A stretch of DNA of 12,717 nucleotides from JBAYVY01 sp041674345 (GTDB lineage Bacteria > Planctomycetota > Phycisphaerae > Phycisphaerales > Zrk34), in contig JBAYVY010000062.1 in assembly GCA_041674345.1 (NCBI GenBank), forward strand, positions 1 to 12,717, written 5' to 3'. The notes beneath the pieces were generated by a model, which was not told where the DNA came from, made no database searches, and worked only from the letters and a program-made list of their open reading frames with translations. Each line of letters opens with the position of its first letter. Positions within the stretch are counted from its first letter, which is position 1. The translations under genes and the position numbers were made by a program. Below are positions 1 through 6,651 of the stretch, in pieces.

Positions 1-84
1 ACGGGGTCAAAAAGCCTCGATTCTGCTTCAAAAACGGCGGTAAGACGAGCCAATGTTCGACCATTTTTCGACAAACATTCGTTT

Positions 85-486
85 TTGGCTCAAAAACGGC
101 GATCACCCGTGAACGGTTACCAGCAAAAGACCGGATCGGGCTGGCCTCGTTGGCATATCCTCGTGGATCGGTCAGACGCGCCGCATAAACGCATCAATCT
201 GGATCGAGCGTGGGAATTGTGGCGCGACAAGTGGGGGCTTGGCGGATTGCAATTGCAGGCGGGCCGGGAGTTCGATGATCCCCGACACGCTATTTTCTAC
301 GTCACCAAGTACCTGATTAAGCCACCGGAGAAGGGATATCCGGTGTGGGTGCTGGAAACCAAAAAGACGATTCGATTCTTCCAAGGGTCGGGCAAGTTGG
401 GAAGCATCCTGCTTGCCGGTAACCGGTGGCGTCCAGTGAGAATGATGAAAGCGGCGAAAAGCGTGATCTTCCGCGCGAACGTGTGA
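85..486 (+). pseudogene. HUH-type replication initiator (Rep) fragment, 3' truncated
   Basis: This resembles the HUH-endonuclease domain of rolling-circle replication proteins, which nick DNA at an origin through a catalytic tyrosine. Seen: WPRWHILVD at residues 20-28, where the family has PHWH. The first metal-binding His of the HUH motif is Arg22 here, so the enzyme is probably dead. The later Y-V-T-K-Y motif (Y72, K75, Y76), which carries the catalytic tyrosine in the family, is kept, followed by a conserved-looking IRFFQGS stretch. The only start is a TTG at 85 without a Shine-Dalgarno; the frame is open from base 1, so the true N-terminus is outside or lost. From about codon 110 (base 415) the protein no longer looks like Rep and the DNA becomes IS66 tnpC in another frame. 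The annotated stop at 484 is therefore accidental. Family assignment is from motif recognition only. Confidence 0.55.
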
Positions 487-582
487 TCCACGACCTGTCG
501 GAAGCCGAGAAGTCGTGCCCCTGCTGCGGAACGATGCGAACGCCCATCGGCGAAGAGACCAGCGAACAACTCGATTACATAC
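426..582 (+). pseudogene. tnpC: IS66 TnpC zinc-finger fragment (5' piece of remnant 1)
   Basis: The reading frame from 426 encodes the LPRERVIHDL segment, then the zinc-finger CPCCG and IGEETSEQLDY, which are hallmarks of the IS66 TnpC DNA-binding region just before the DDE domain. At about 577-582 the frame is lost. The next bases encode Y-T-P-N-R-K-R-D-G-P in another frame, a segment that in intact TnpC lies roughly 150 residues further on. The N-terminal coiled coil is missing because an in-frame TAA lies at 420-422. Confidence 0.75.
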
Positions 583-1347
583 ACCCCCAATCGCAAACGC
601 GACGGACCGATGGCATTCCTCAAAGACTGGGGCAAAGAAGATGTTCGCTACTTGCAGGCCGATGCCTTCGGCGGATACGACGGCATCTACGCTGGCAAAG
701 CGGGAGGCAACGTAGCCGAGGTGGCCTGCTGGGCGCACGCGCGTCGCAAGTTCCATGAAGCGCGGAAGACCGACTATCGCCACAGCGCCCAGGCGCTGGC
801 GTACATCCGGCTGCTGTACGACGTGGAAACCGAAGCACGGGAATTGTTCGACGCGCAGCAAGAAGCCGCTGCATCCGACGCGACGCCGCCAACGCGCTCG
901 CTGGCCGATATCCGATTGGAATTGCGCCGGGCGCGCAGCGCTCCGCGACTGGCGGAATTCAAAACGTGGCTCGAAGGATTGCGGGCCGCTTCCGGGGGCG
1001 GGGGGCCGGTGTTGCCGAAAAGTCCGATGGGCGAAGTCATCACCTACGCGCTGAACCAGTGGGACGCGCTGTGCGTGTACACCACCGGCGGAGACCTGGC
1101 CATCGACAACAATGCCGCGGAAAACGCCCTGCGGCGCATCGCGGTCGGCCGCAAGAACTGGCTGTTCGCCGGCAGCGACAACGGCGACCGCACCGCCGCG
1201 ATCCTGTTCAGTTTCATCGCCACCGCTCAGCGTCATCATGTCGAACCCTTCGCTTATCTGCGCGACGTGCTGGCCCGCATCGCCGCCACGCCCATCAGCC
1301 AACTGTCCGACCTGCTGCCGGACCAGTGGAAGTCGGGTGTATCCTGA
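580..1347 (+). pseudogene. tnpC: IS66 TnpC C-terminal catalytic fragment (3' piece of remnant 1)
   Basis: Encodes the second half of the IS66 DDE transposase. It is open from about 580, with the first ATG at 610 giving 245 residues. Visible motifs are LQADAFGGY (second catalytic Asp), CWAHARRKF, LPKSPMG, and AIDNNAAENALRR (catalytic Glu region; family consensus RAIRP), then the C-terminal tail PISQLSDLLPDQW. The segment with the first catalytic Asp (HTDDTP in remnant 2) is deleted, so this cannot be active. Relative to remnant 2 it carries extra residues ASGGGG before PVLPKSPMG, encoded by CTTCCGGGGG at 989-998. Stop TGA is at 1345-1347, only 14 bp from the end of the convergent gene. Confidence 0.8.
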
Positions 1348-1361
1348 TTCCTCTGTATCCT

Positions 1362-1610
1362 TCACCACGCCAAACCACCTGTTGCAAGCAGCGCGAATTC
1401 CTTTGCTTCTTTCCATATTTTTGTTTCGATTGACAATATCATGCATTCGTCCCGATGTTGTGCGTCAGCAACAGTGAACGCCAAGGGGCCGAACTTATCT
1501 TCAAGCACCATGAGAATCTGTTCATCGGGATCAAATCCAAGGTTCTCAGCCCAGACCTCAATCCGTTGCTTGATTACGACACTGGCATAGTTGATCGTGG
1601 CCTGAGTCAT
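1362..1610 (-). CDS. Hypothetical 82-aa protein, second gene of a coupled pair
   Basis: I do not recognise the family. The ATG at 1610 overlaps the stop of the upstream 79-aa ORF (ATGA, 4 bp), which suggests translational coupling, and a purine-rich AAGGCGAG lies just upstream. The product is acidic and soluble-looking with no membrane segment. It has an amphipathic N-terminal half (QRIEVWAENLGFDPDEQILMVLEDKFG) and a hydrophobic C-terminal end (EFALLATGGLAW). The position downstream of an ORF that looks like a C-terminal toxin tail would fit an immunity protein; that is speculation. The reading frame extends upstream to 1829 without a stop, but that part overlaps the 79-aa ORF and I consider it spurious. 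Confidence 0.45.
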   Translation of the reverse strand: MTQATINYASVVIKQRIEVWAENLGFDPDEQILMVLEDKFGPLAFTVADAQHRDECMILSIETKIWKEAKEFALLATGGLAW

Positions 1611-1846
1611 TGGCTCGCCTTTCCGTAATCGCGGAATGTGGGATGGTTGGGAATTTGATTGCCCGACGGACGATACACGTCGTGGACGTGGATTGTCTCG
1701 CCAGTCTTGATGTTCTGGTATGTACTCTCGATACTCACGCCACCCTGGGCACTGCGGGCCGTTGCGCTCTCGGCGCTCGTTGAAACTCGTTGCCAGTCCT
1801 GAGGAGTCGCCTTGAAGTCCGCGATGCATTCAACAAGCGGACGCAC
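1607..1846 (-). CDS. Hypothetical 79-aa ORF, probable C-terminal fragment
   Basis: The start is GTG at 1846 with no visible Shine-Dalgarno. The frame stays open further upstream into sequence that is clearly decayed hicB read in another frame, so the ORF is probably the 3' remainder of a longer protein joined to hicB near 1870. The tail contains TYQNIKTGETIHVHDVYRPS and then HPTFRDYGK. A 'tGe.iHvHD...P.G' ending is reminiscent of C-terminal domains of secreted polymorphic toxins, but I cannot name a family. It ends inside the start codon of the 82-aa gene (ATGA overlap). Confidence 0.4.
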   Translation of the reverse strand: MRPLVECIADFKATPQDWQRVSTSAESATARSAQGGVSIESTYQNIKTGETIHVHDVYRPSGNQIPNHPTFRDYGKASQ

Positions 1847-1869
1847 CTGTACTTGGCCGGACGGATACG

Positions 1870-2025
1870 ATAATCGTCCACGGATTCGCGGAAGGTATTC
1901 TCTACTTACTCGACCGACTCGCCTTGGAATGTCACCACATCGCGGATGCCCACGACTTCACCGTGAAGCATGCCCGCTTCGGCGTCGAACTCGACCTTGC
2001 CCAAGTAACCTTTGTATTCCATCAT
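1870..2025 (-). pseudogene. hicB: hicB antitoxin remnant (second, decayed hicAB copy)
   Basis: Starts with the same ATGATGGAATAC as the intact hicB at 9489 and follows it closely, including EYKGYLGKVEFDAEAG and GIRDVVTFQGESVE. Codon 40 (GAG/Glu in the intact copy) is TAA here (1908-1906), so only 39 residues can be made. Homology resumes after the stop (VENTFRESVDDY) and ends near 1870, where an unrelated ORF begins. The C-terminal ribbon-helix-helix domain that binds the operator is therefore missing. The start overlaps the hicA remnant stop (ATGA), as in the intact operon. Confidence 0.85.
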
Positions 2026-2183
2026 GGCAGGACTCCAGCTTCGGTCAGGAAACGCCGCATCGACTTTACCGCGCCTTTATCGGTTTCCTTTTGCGGATGC
2101 GGGTGATGAAACACCGCTCGTACCTCATTCAATGCGATGCGGACGCGCGAGACGCTGATGGCACTGGGTGTGGGGACGCTCAT
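2022..2183 (-). pseudogene. hicA: hicA toxin remnant, 53-aa in-frame ORF
   Basis: An open frame from ATG 2183 to TGA 2022-2024 whose last ~45 residues match the C-terminal half of the intact HicA at 9241-9492: SRVRIALNEVRAVFHHPHPQ, then KETDKGAVKSMRRFL. Relative to the intact copy the N-terminal ~35 residues are replaced, and the stretch between IS and SRVR is 9 bp shorter (loss of the GNG region). A CCCCGGAAG sits immediately before the ATG and might act as a weak SD. Whether a short product is made is unknown; the truncation should abolish the normal HicA fold. Upstream (2184-2228) I see no further homology. Confidence 0.8.
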
Positions 2184-2228
2184 CTTCCGGGGAAGTTCCC
2201 GTCGGTGCCGACGGCGGCGAACACGCGT

Positions 2229-2696
2229 TTATGGCTTGATAATTCGCCGGTCAAACCGCACCGGTTGCTTGGGTCCAATGGTAATCTTGGCGAAATCCGA
2301 ATGGGCAGGATTTATCAAATAGTTTGATTCCGTTGGAACGATCACACTCGGAACCTTCAATACCGCTGAACCACCCATCCCAACCCAGCCATCGCCGATC
2401 CGCCGAATTGCTATCGGTGGAGGTGATTTTCGCCAGGTTTTCGGTAACGTGGCAATATCGACCGCTGTGGCCAACGCCTCGTCGAATATTACCTCGAAGA
2501 GAACATAGTGATTGAGCAATTCGTGTGACTGAAGATGGGCCAACATTTCCAACATCGCCAGTGATGCGCTGCCAGCGGTATAGATCATCGCCACACCCGG
2601 AGTATTCCACCGCCCGCCAAATCTCCTGGCGTTATCTCCGGTGAACGCCGCCGCGGCATGCTTGGCCTTGACGATACGCCACGCGTGAATCGTCAT
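2229..2696 (-). CDS. RES-domain toxin of a type II toxin-antitoxin pair
   Basis: A 155-aa protein of the RES family (ParT/MbcT-like). Characterised members degrade or ADP-ribosylate NAD-linked targets and halt growth. Seen: GGRWN at residues 27-31 (conserved Arg29), Tyr39 in IYTAGS, Glu50 in LAMLEMLAH, and VPSVIVPTESNYLINPAH with Ser117 near the C-terminus. These are the R/Y/E/S positions expected of the active site, so the toxin looks intact, and the length is normal for the family. ATG 2696 overlaps the stop of the antitoxin gene (ATGA), giving the usual antitoxin-first operon with coupled translation. It ends 45 bp before the hicA remnant. Family is secure; the exact substrate is not. Confidence 0.88.
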   Translation of the reverse strand: MTIHAWRIVKAKHAAAAFTGDNARRFGGRWNTPGVAMIYTAGSASLAMLEMLAHLQSHELLNHYVLFEVIFDEALATAVDIATLPKTWRKSPPPIAIRRIGDGWVGMGGSAVLKVPSVIVPTESNYLINPAHSDFAKITIGPKQPVRFDRRIIKP

Positions 2697-3154
2697 GCAA
2701 AGACTCCATACTCAAGGCGACCAATGAGATTCTCGACTTCGCGAGCTCCCACCTCGGTATTAGCGATGTCCATGGGGGCCTCTCCTCCCAATCCTGCTTG
2801 GGGTGTTTGCAGCCACTGCCGCGCCGCAGATGTGTCGCCCTCAAACAGGTCCACGGCAAGGTCGAATATTCTGGACACGCGCCACAGTCGGTCCGACTCG
2901 TCTGGCTGAAGTCTTCCCTCGCTTTGCCGCCGCGTGAGTGTACGCTGCGGGATCGCTACGCAGTTGGCGACCTTTTCCCAGGATAGTGATGTCGCCTTCT
3001 GAAACCTGGTCAAGCGACTGAATCGAAATCCGCTCCGAACCATCCGTACAATGGCAAGCGAATCGTCGGTATCTAATCCGAGCATACGCCCCCCCGGTCG
3101 CACCTTCAGAACCTTGCCATGATGGCGGGTCAAATGGGTCGTGATCTTTGGCAT
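2693..3154 (-). CDS. Xre/MbcA/ParS-type antitoxin of the RES pair (DUF2384-like C-terminus)
   Basis: 153 residues from ATG 3154, chosen because AGGAG lies 5 nt upstream and a good promoter lies just beyond. An upstream start at 3262 would read through promoter and operator. Residues ~57-80 (LSWEKVANCVAIPQRTLTRR) form the helix-turn-helix-like section typical of these antitoxins. Residues ~88-153 match the antitoxin/toxin-binding domain pattern: SRIFDLAVDLFEGD, then ARQWLQTPQAGLGGEAPMDI, then GAREVENLIGRLEYGVFA. The basic N-terminus (HLTRHHGKVLKVRPGGR) may help DNA contact. It neutralises the RES toxin and very likely represses its own promoter through the inverted repeat at 3171-3204. Confidence 0.88.
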   Translation of the reverse strand: MPKITTHLTRHHGKVLKVRPGGRMLGLDTDDSLAIVRMVRSGFRFSRLTRFQKATSLSWEKVANCVAIPQRTLTRRQSEGRLQPDESDRLWRVSRIFDLAVDLFEGDTSAARQWLQTPQAGLGGEAPMDIANTEVGAREVENLIGRLEYGVFA

Positions 3155-3170
3155 AGTAACTCCTGTCGTT

Positions 3171-3213
3171 GGCCGATTGGCATGATTATATACGCCAAAT
3201 GGCCACGATACAA
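3171..3213 (-). promoter_or_regulatory. Promoter and operator of the RES/Xre operon
   Basis: Reading the minus strand: -35 TTGTAT (3213-3208), 17-bp spacer, -10 TATAAT (3190-3185), then SD AGGAG and the antitoxin ATG at 3154. An inverted repeat with arms GGCCGATTGGC (3171-3181) and GCCAAATGGCC (3194-3204), 9 of 11 bp complementary and 12 bp apart, brackets the -10 box exactly. This is the layout expected for an autorepressing antitoxin operator. Confidence 0.8.
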
Positions 3214-3308
3214 ATATCGGCACGCTTCTCCCCCCCAGATCAACCATAAAACTCATATCCACGCCGCTCTAACGACGCACATGGCACAATATCCCAAACA
3301 TACAGATT

Positions 3309-3417
3309 CCCACGTCCTGTTGTCTCACGCTGATAACCGCGACAAGGGCAAGATTTTTTACCAGCCGGCGGGCATGCGTCGAATTTTTAGGTTCTCTTGG
3401 TCAGAACAAGGTGTGGG
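3309..3417 (+). repeat. 109-bp dispersed repeat, copy R1 (inverted partner at 8757-8865)
   Basis: Matches the reverse complement of 8757-8865 along its whole length without gaps, at about 93 of 109 positions by hand alignment. The best block is GTTGTCTCACGCTGATAACC. The other conserved blocks are CAAGATTTTTTA, ATTTTTAGGTTC and GAACAAGGTGTGG. No convincing protein is conserved between copies. It lies in the 416-bp gap between the RES operon and the recombinase gene. Confidence 0.8.
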
Positions 3418-3436
3418 CCACATTACTTCAGTATTC

Positions 3437-3466
3437 AAAGGGACTTGCGGCAACGCTAGTCCCTTT
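3437..3466. terminator. Perfect 9-bp hairpin, terminator-like
   Basis: AAAGGGACT (3437-3445) pairs perfectly with AGTCCCTTT (3458-3466) around a 12-nt loop. The stem ends in TTT on the plus strand and, by symmetry, on the minus strand. It stands between R1 and the recombinase gene. It could end transcripts from either side, but the T run is short. Confidence 0.4.
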
Positions 3467-3570
3467 GTCATTGGGCAAAATCAGACAAATTGTCCCCGGT
3501 TTTGTCCCCTCGAAAATGACACATATGGACTCGCCGAAGTTCGACGTTACGAACATCGGAGGTCTCTATC

Positions 3571-4371
3571 ATGGCGAGTCTTTTCAAACGTGGTTCGGTT
3601 TACTGGCTGAAATATCACACAGGCGGGACGCGAAAAGAAATCACACTTCGCACTGACAGCTACAAAATCGCCAAGGCGAAGAAGGATCAATTTGAAGCGG
3701 CACAGGCCCAAGGCATCGACAACCCTTTGCCCAGCCGTACACCCGTCGCGCAGATCGTCGGCGCATACATCCGGCATATGCGGACGATCAAAACCGCGAA
3801 GTCCGCCCAGACCGACACGTATTATCTGCGCGAAGTGTTCGGCCCCCTCTGCGATGAACTGAAAATCACCAGCCGACGCATCACCGAGAAGGCCCGCAAG
3901 AAAGCCCTCGCAGCCGGAGAAAAGATCGACGCTCGCACCGCCCCACGAATTGAAGTCCCTTACTTCGAGGCATTGACCACCGCCCACATCGTCCAATTCA
4001 TCGCCTCGCAGGTTCGCCGCCGGGGACTGGCCCCCAAGACCGCCAACCGTTACCGCGAAATCCTTTGCCGCCTGGTCAACTGGTCCGCCAAGCAGCACGG
4101 CATCCGTATGCCCGGCAACGTCAACCCCGCCAAAGACGTTGAACGCTACAAGGAGAAACAACAACCGATCCGCTACCTCACCTTGGAACAGATCGACGAA
4201 CAATTGCACGCCCTGCGATTCACGCCCCAATTGCAAACGATGGTTGCCATGTTGATCTATGCCGGTGTGCGGCGCGGGGAATTGCTCTGGCTGACCAATG
4301 ACGACGTGGACCTCAGCGGACGGACATGCGTTGCGGATTTGATCGTCTGGCGCAACTGGCGGAGCAGGTGA
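3571..4371 (+). pseudogene. Tyrosine recombinase (phage-type integrase), 3' truncated
   Basis: ATG 3571 has GGAGG 8 nt upstream. Residues 1-35 (MASLFKRGSVYWLKYHTGGT) look like the N-terminal arm-type DNA-binding domain. Residues ~55-180 are the helical core-binding domain (YFEALTTAHIVQFIASQVRR, KTANRYREILCRLVNW). Residues ~200 onward begin the catalytic domain. The first catalytic Arg is visible at 234 (AGVRRGELLWL), followed by NDDVDLSG. At about base 4320 the sequence switches to IS66 TnpB in another frame, so the His-x-x-Arg box and the nucleophilic Tyr are lost. The last ~15 residues of the open frame are foreign. It cannot catalyse strand exchange. It was probably the integrase of the island. 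Confidence 0.85.
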
Positions 4372-4637
4372 CGGGGCAGAACCCTTTGAGCGGGCACCTG
4401 TTCGTCTTCCGCAACCGAAGCGGCGACCGGTTGAAGATTCTGTACTGGGACCGGGCCCCAGGAGACGGCTATGTGCTGTGGTACAAGCGGCTGGAGGAAG
4501 GCGTGTTCAAGTTGCCAAGGGTCGATCCATCGCAGCGATCCGTGCCGTTGCGAGCCAGCGAACTGGCGATGCTGCTGGACGGGATCGACCTGTCGAGCGT
4601 GAAGCGGAGCAAACGTTATTCGCGTGTTTCGGGATGA
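4322..4637 (+). pseudogene. tnpB: IS66 TnpB (Orf2) fragment
   Basis: Encodes D-M-R-C-G-F-D-R-L-A at its start, matching the conserved 'DMRKgfDGLa' beginning of TnpB. It goes on with NPLSGHLFVFRNRSGDRLKI, LYWD, GYVLWYKRLEEGVF and ELAMLLDGIDL, all IS66 Orf2 signatures. The first ~20 family residues and the start codon are missing; the ATG at 4326 lies within the conserved core. TnpB is an accessory protein needed for IS66 transposition, with unknown biochemical role. There is an extra APGDG-like insert in LYWD..GYVLWYKR relative to what I remember as consensus (LYWDgdGfvLWyKRLE). Confidence 0.85.
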
Positions 4638-4743
4638 CAGATGAACGCTGCGAATTCTGAAATACTCAAAAAGCGGTGGATAAGTCGCTGAAATTTGACA
4701 GCGCCGAATCGAGTGGTATGTTGCATTGAACGCATGGATGCAA

Positions 4744-5694
4744 CCCCCGGAAGCACGAACCTCCTGTCCAACGACGCCGATACGCTTCGCGCGCTGGTGC
4801 GAGAGCGTGAGTCGGCCCCGGCGTTGCGCCAAGCGACGATCCTTGAGCAGCAGGCGACCATCGAACAGTTGCGTCGGATCAACGAAGGACCGACCTGCCC
4901 ACGCTGCGGTAAATCCCGGAAAAAGATCGGCGAAGAGGTCGGCGAGCAATTGGACTACACGCCGGCGTCGCTGTTCGTCATACAGCACCCCCGGGGGTGC
5001 GGCCGAAGTTCGCTTGCTCGCACTGCGACGCCCCCGGATGCAGCGGCGTGGCGACCGCCGACAAACCCCCGGAAGGTCAGGTGATCGACAAGGGTCTGCC
5101 GGGGCCGGGCCTGGTGGCGCATGTGATTACCAGTAAGTATTGTGATCATCAGCCGCTGTACCGACTGGAAGGGATGCTGGCCAGACATGGCGTGTCGATC
5201 GCGCGTTCGACGATGTGCGGCTGGATGAAGGCGGCGGCCGATCTGTTGACGCCGCTGGTGCAACTGATGGCCGCGCGCATCCGGGGGTCGAAGGTGATCC
5301 ACACCGACGATACGCCCATGCCGGTGCAAGACAAAGGACGCGGCAAGACCAAGACCGGCCGATTGTGGGTGTATCTGGGCGACCCCACTTCCGGGGGTTC
5401 TTATGACGTGTTCGACTACACCGAGTCGCGCAGCCGCGACGGCCCCCGCAACTGGCTTAAAGAATTCAAGGGGTACTTGCAGGCCGATGCCTTCGGCGGC
5501 TACGACGGCATCTACGCCACGGGCGATGTCACGGAAGTCGCCTGTTGGGCGCACGCCCGTCGCAAGTTCTACGACGCGCGCACCAGCGACCCGGCGCGGG
5601 AGCATCACGTGCTGGCGATGATCCGCCTGCTCTACGATGTGGAACGCGACGCCAAGGAACGCCAGGCGGAAGACAAGACGTTCGCTTCCGGGGG
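4744..5694. repeat. Cluster of the short iterated motif CTTCCGGGGG
   Basis: Exact 10-mers are at 5388-5397 and 5685-5694 (+), and at 4744-4753 and 5066-5075 (-, read CCCCCGGAAG). The core CCGGGGG or its complement also occurs at 5031-5037 and 5281-5287. Outside the cluster, exact copies lie at 989-998 and 7779-7788. Near copies are at 2184-2192 (CTTCCGGGG) and 8398-8406 (TTCCGGGGG, the LSGGQ codons of the ABC gene). Confidence 0.7.
4985..5000. repeat. 16-bp perfect palindrome at the tnpC frameshift
   Basis: GCACCCCCGGGGGTGC equals its own reverse complement. IS66 TnpC normally reads Q-H-V-R-P-K here (CAG CAC GTG CGG). The middle eight bases CCCCGGGG (4989-4996) look inserted and cause the frameshift. 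Confidence 0.7.
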
Positions 5695-6167
5695 TGCCCA
5701 AGCCAAGCGAGCGATGCGTCAGGAGCGTTCATGTCCGCTGCTCGAACAGTTGCACGCATGGCTGCTGCGCGAACGCGATGGGGTATTACCCAAAAGTCCG
5801 ATGGGTCAGGCGATCGGCTACGCACTGAATAACTGGGATGCTCTGGTGCGTTACGCCGGGGACGGTGACCTGGCCATCGACAACAACGCCGCCGAACGCG
5901 CGATTCGCCCCCTGACCATCGGACGCAAGAATTATCTGTTTTTCGGCAGCGACGGCGGCGGCCGCACCGCCGCCATCCTCTACAGCGTCGTCGCCGGCGC
6001 CAAACGACACGGCCTCGATCCGTTCGTCTATCTCCGCGACGTGCTGGCCGTCATCGGCTCGACCCCGATGAGCCAACTCGATCAGTTCCTGCCCGACCGC
6101 TGGAAAGCGCAGTAACTCCAGGAACTCGCCGCCGCCTGAACCCTCGCAGGCCCGATCATATCAAACA

Positions 6168-6187
6168 TGGGGCGGCCGAACGCTTAC
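6168..6187. repeat. Candidate right terminal repeat of IS66 remnant 2
   Basis: Read on the minus strand from 6187 this begins GTAAGCGTTCGGCCGCCCC. GTAAGCG is the usual outermost sequence of IS66-family ends. It lies 72 bp after the tnpC stop. No matching left end exists in the window. Confidence 0.6.
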
Positions 6188-6231
6188 CAATCTGTTATCC
6201 TGCCCCCGCCGCCTCACACAGGAGTTTCATC

Positions 6232-6651
6232 ATGTCCACCGATCCCGATTGCATCTTCTGCAAGATCGCCGCCGGTCGAATCCCATCGCACAAGGTTTAC
6301 GAAGACGATCACGTTTTCGCCTTCCTCGACATCAATCCCCTCAGCGAAGGCCACACGCTCATCATTCCCAAAACCCACGCCGTCACGCTCGACCAATTAC
6401 CCGCCGATTCCCTCGCCGCTTGCGGCTTAGCAGTCAAAAAAATCGCCCCCGCCTTGGTGAAAGTGACGCAATGCCCCGACTGGAACCTCCTCCAAAACAA
6501 CGGCAAGCTCGCCGGCCAGGTCGTCATGCACGTCCACTTCCATCTCATCCCCCGACGCGAAGGCGACGGCCTGGGCTTCCGCTGGCCCGCCGGAAAACTC
6601 TCCGCCGACCGCGCGACCGAGCTCAAAACCGCGATCATCGAAAAAATATGA
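6232..6651 (+). CDS. HIT family protein (histidine triad nucleotide hydrolase)
   Basis: 139 residues, normal length for an HIT/HINT-type purine-nucleotide phosphoramidase or dinucleotide hydrolase acting in the cytoplasm. ATG 6232 has AGGAG 7 nt upstream. Seen: CIFCKIAAGRIPS at residues 7-19 with the C7-x-x-C10 zinc-type pair, FLDINPLSEGHTLIIPKTH at 31-49, the N-N-G-K-L-A-G-Q stretch at 89-96, and the catalytic triad H100-V-H102-F-H104 before LIPRR. All active-site His are present, so it should be functional. The gene starts 45 bp after the IS66 right end, so its original promoter may have been replaced or lie inside that short gap. Its stop overlaps the first unit of the 6650-6764 palindrome. 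Substrate cannot be told from sequence. Confidence 0.92.
   Translation: MSTDPDCIFCKIAAGRIPSHKVYEDDHVFAFLDINPLSEGHTLIIPKTHAVTLDQLPADSLAACGLAVKKIAPALVKVTQCPDWNLLQNNGKLAGQVVMHVHFHLIPRREGDGLGFRWPAGKLSADRATELKTAIIEKI

Larger units (their letters stand above)
423..1347 (+). mobile_element. IS66-family remnant 1 (tnpC only, no ends)
   Basis: A decayed IS66 element embedded in the Rep fragment. It keeps only the zinc-finger part and the C-terminal half of TnpC. tnpA, tnpB, the TnpC N-terminus and both terminal repeats are absent. It is clearly related to remnant 2 (4320-6187): YLQADAFGGYDGIY, EVACWAHARRKF, LPKSPMG and AIDNNAAE are shared. I could not find a GTAAGCG-type terminus on either side, so the borders are those of recognisable coding homology. 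Confidence 0.75.
4734..6115 (+). pseudogene. tnpC: IS66 TnpC transposase, frameshifted
   Basis: Frame one runs from ATG 4734 through a coiled-coil start (ATILEQQATIEQLRR) and the zinc finger CPRCGKSRKKIGEEVGEQLD to SLFVIQH at 4988. Frame two resumes with V-R-P-K-F-A-C-S-H-C and runs to TAA 6113-6115. The DDE residues are all visible: VIHTDDTPMP (first Asp), YLQADAFGGYDGIY (second Asp), AIDNNAAERAIRP (Glu). Two lesions: an apparent 8-bp CCCCGGGG insertion at 4989-4996 shifts the frame, and the coiled coil joins directly to the zinc finger, suggesting 50-80 residues were lost. Expected length for the family is about 500 residues or more. The DNA contains four of the six CTTCCGGGGG copies in the window. 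Confidence 0.88.
4320..6187 (+). mobile_element. IS66-family remnant 2 (5'-truncated, right end present)
   Basis: Holds a 5'-truncated tnpB, a frameshifted tnpC and a candidate right terminal repeat. tnpA and the left end are missing, apparently lost in the event that fused the element to the recombinase gene near 4320. The order tnpB then tnpC with about 100 bp between them is normal for IS66. No target duplication can be assessed because the left end is gone. Confidence 0.8.

Noticed and set aside
172..1446. 424-aa minus-strand ORF opposite IS66 remnant 1
   Set aside because: It is the antisense shadow of tnpC and Rep coding sequence; low-complexity, no family features, and IS66 motifs are plain on the plus strand.
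1812..2327. 171-aa plus-strand ORF across 1812-2327, and its look-alike on the minus strand at 9112-9651
   Set aside because: Both are antisense to the two hicAB copies; their similarity to each other only reflects the hicAB duplication.
3547..4236. 229-aa minus-strand ORF opposite the recombinase
   Set aside because: Shadow of the recombinase frame, with no SD or recognisable motif.
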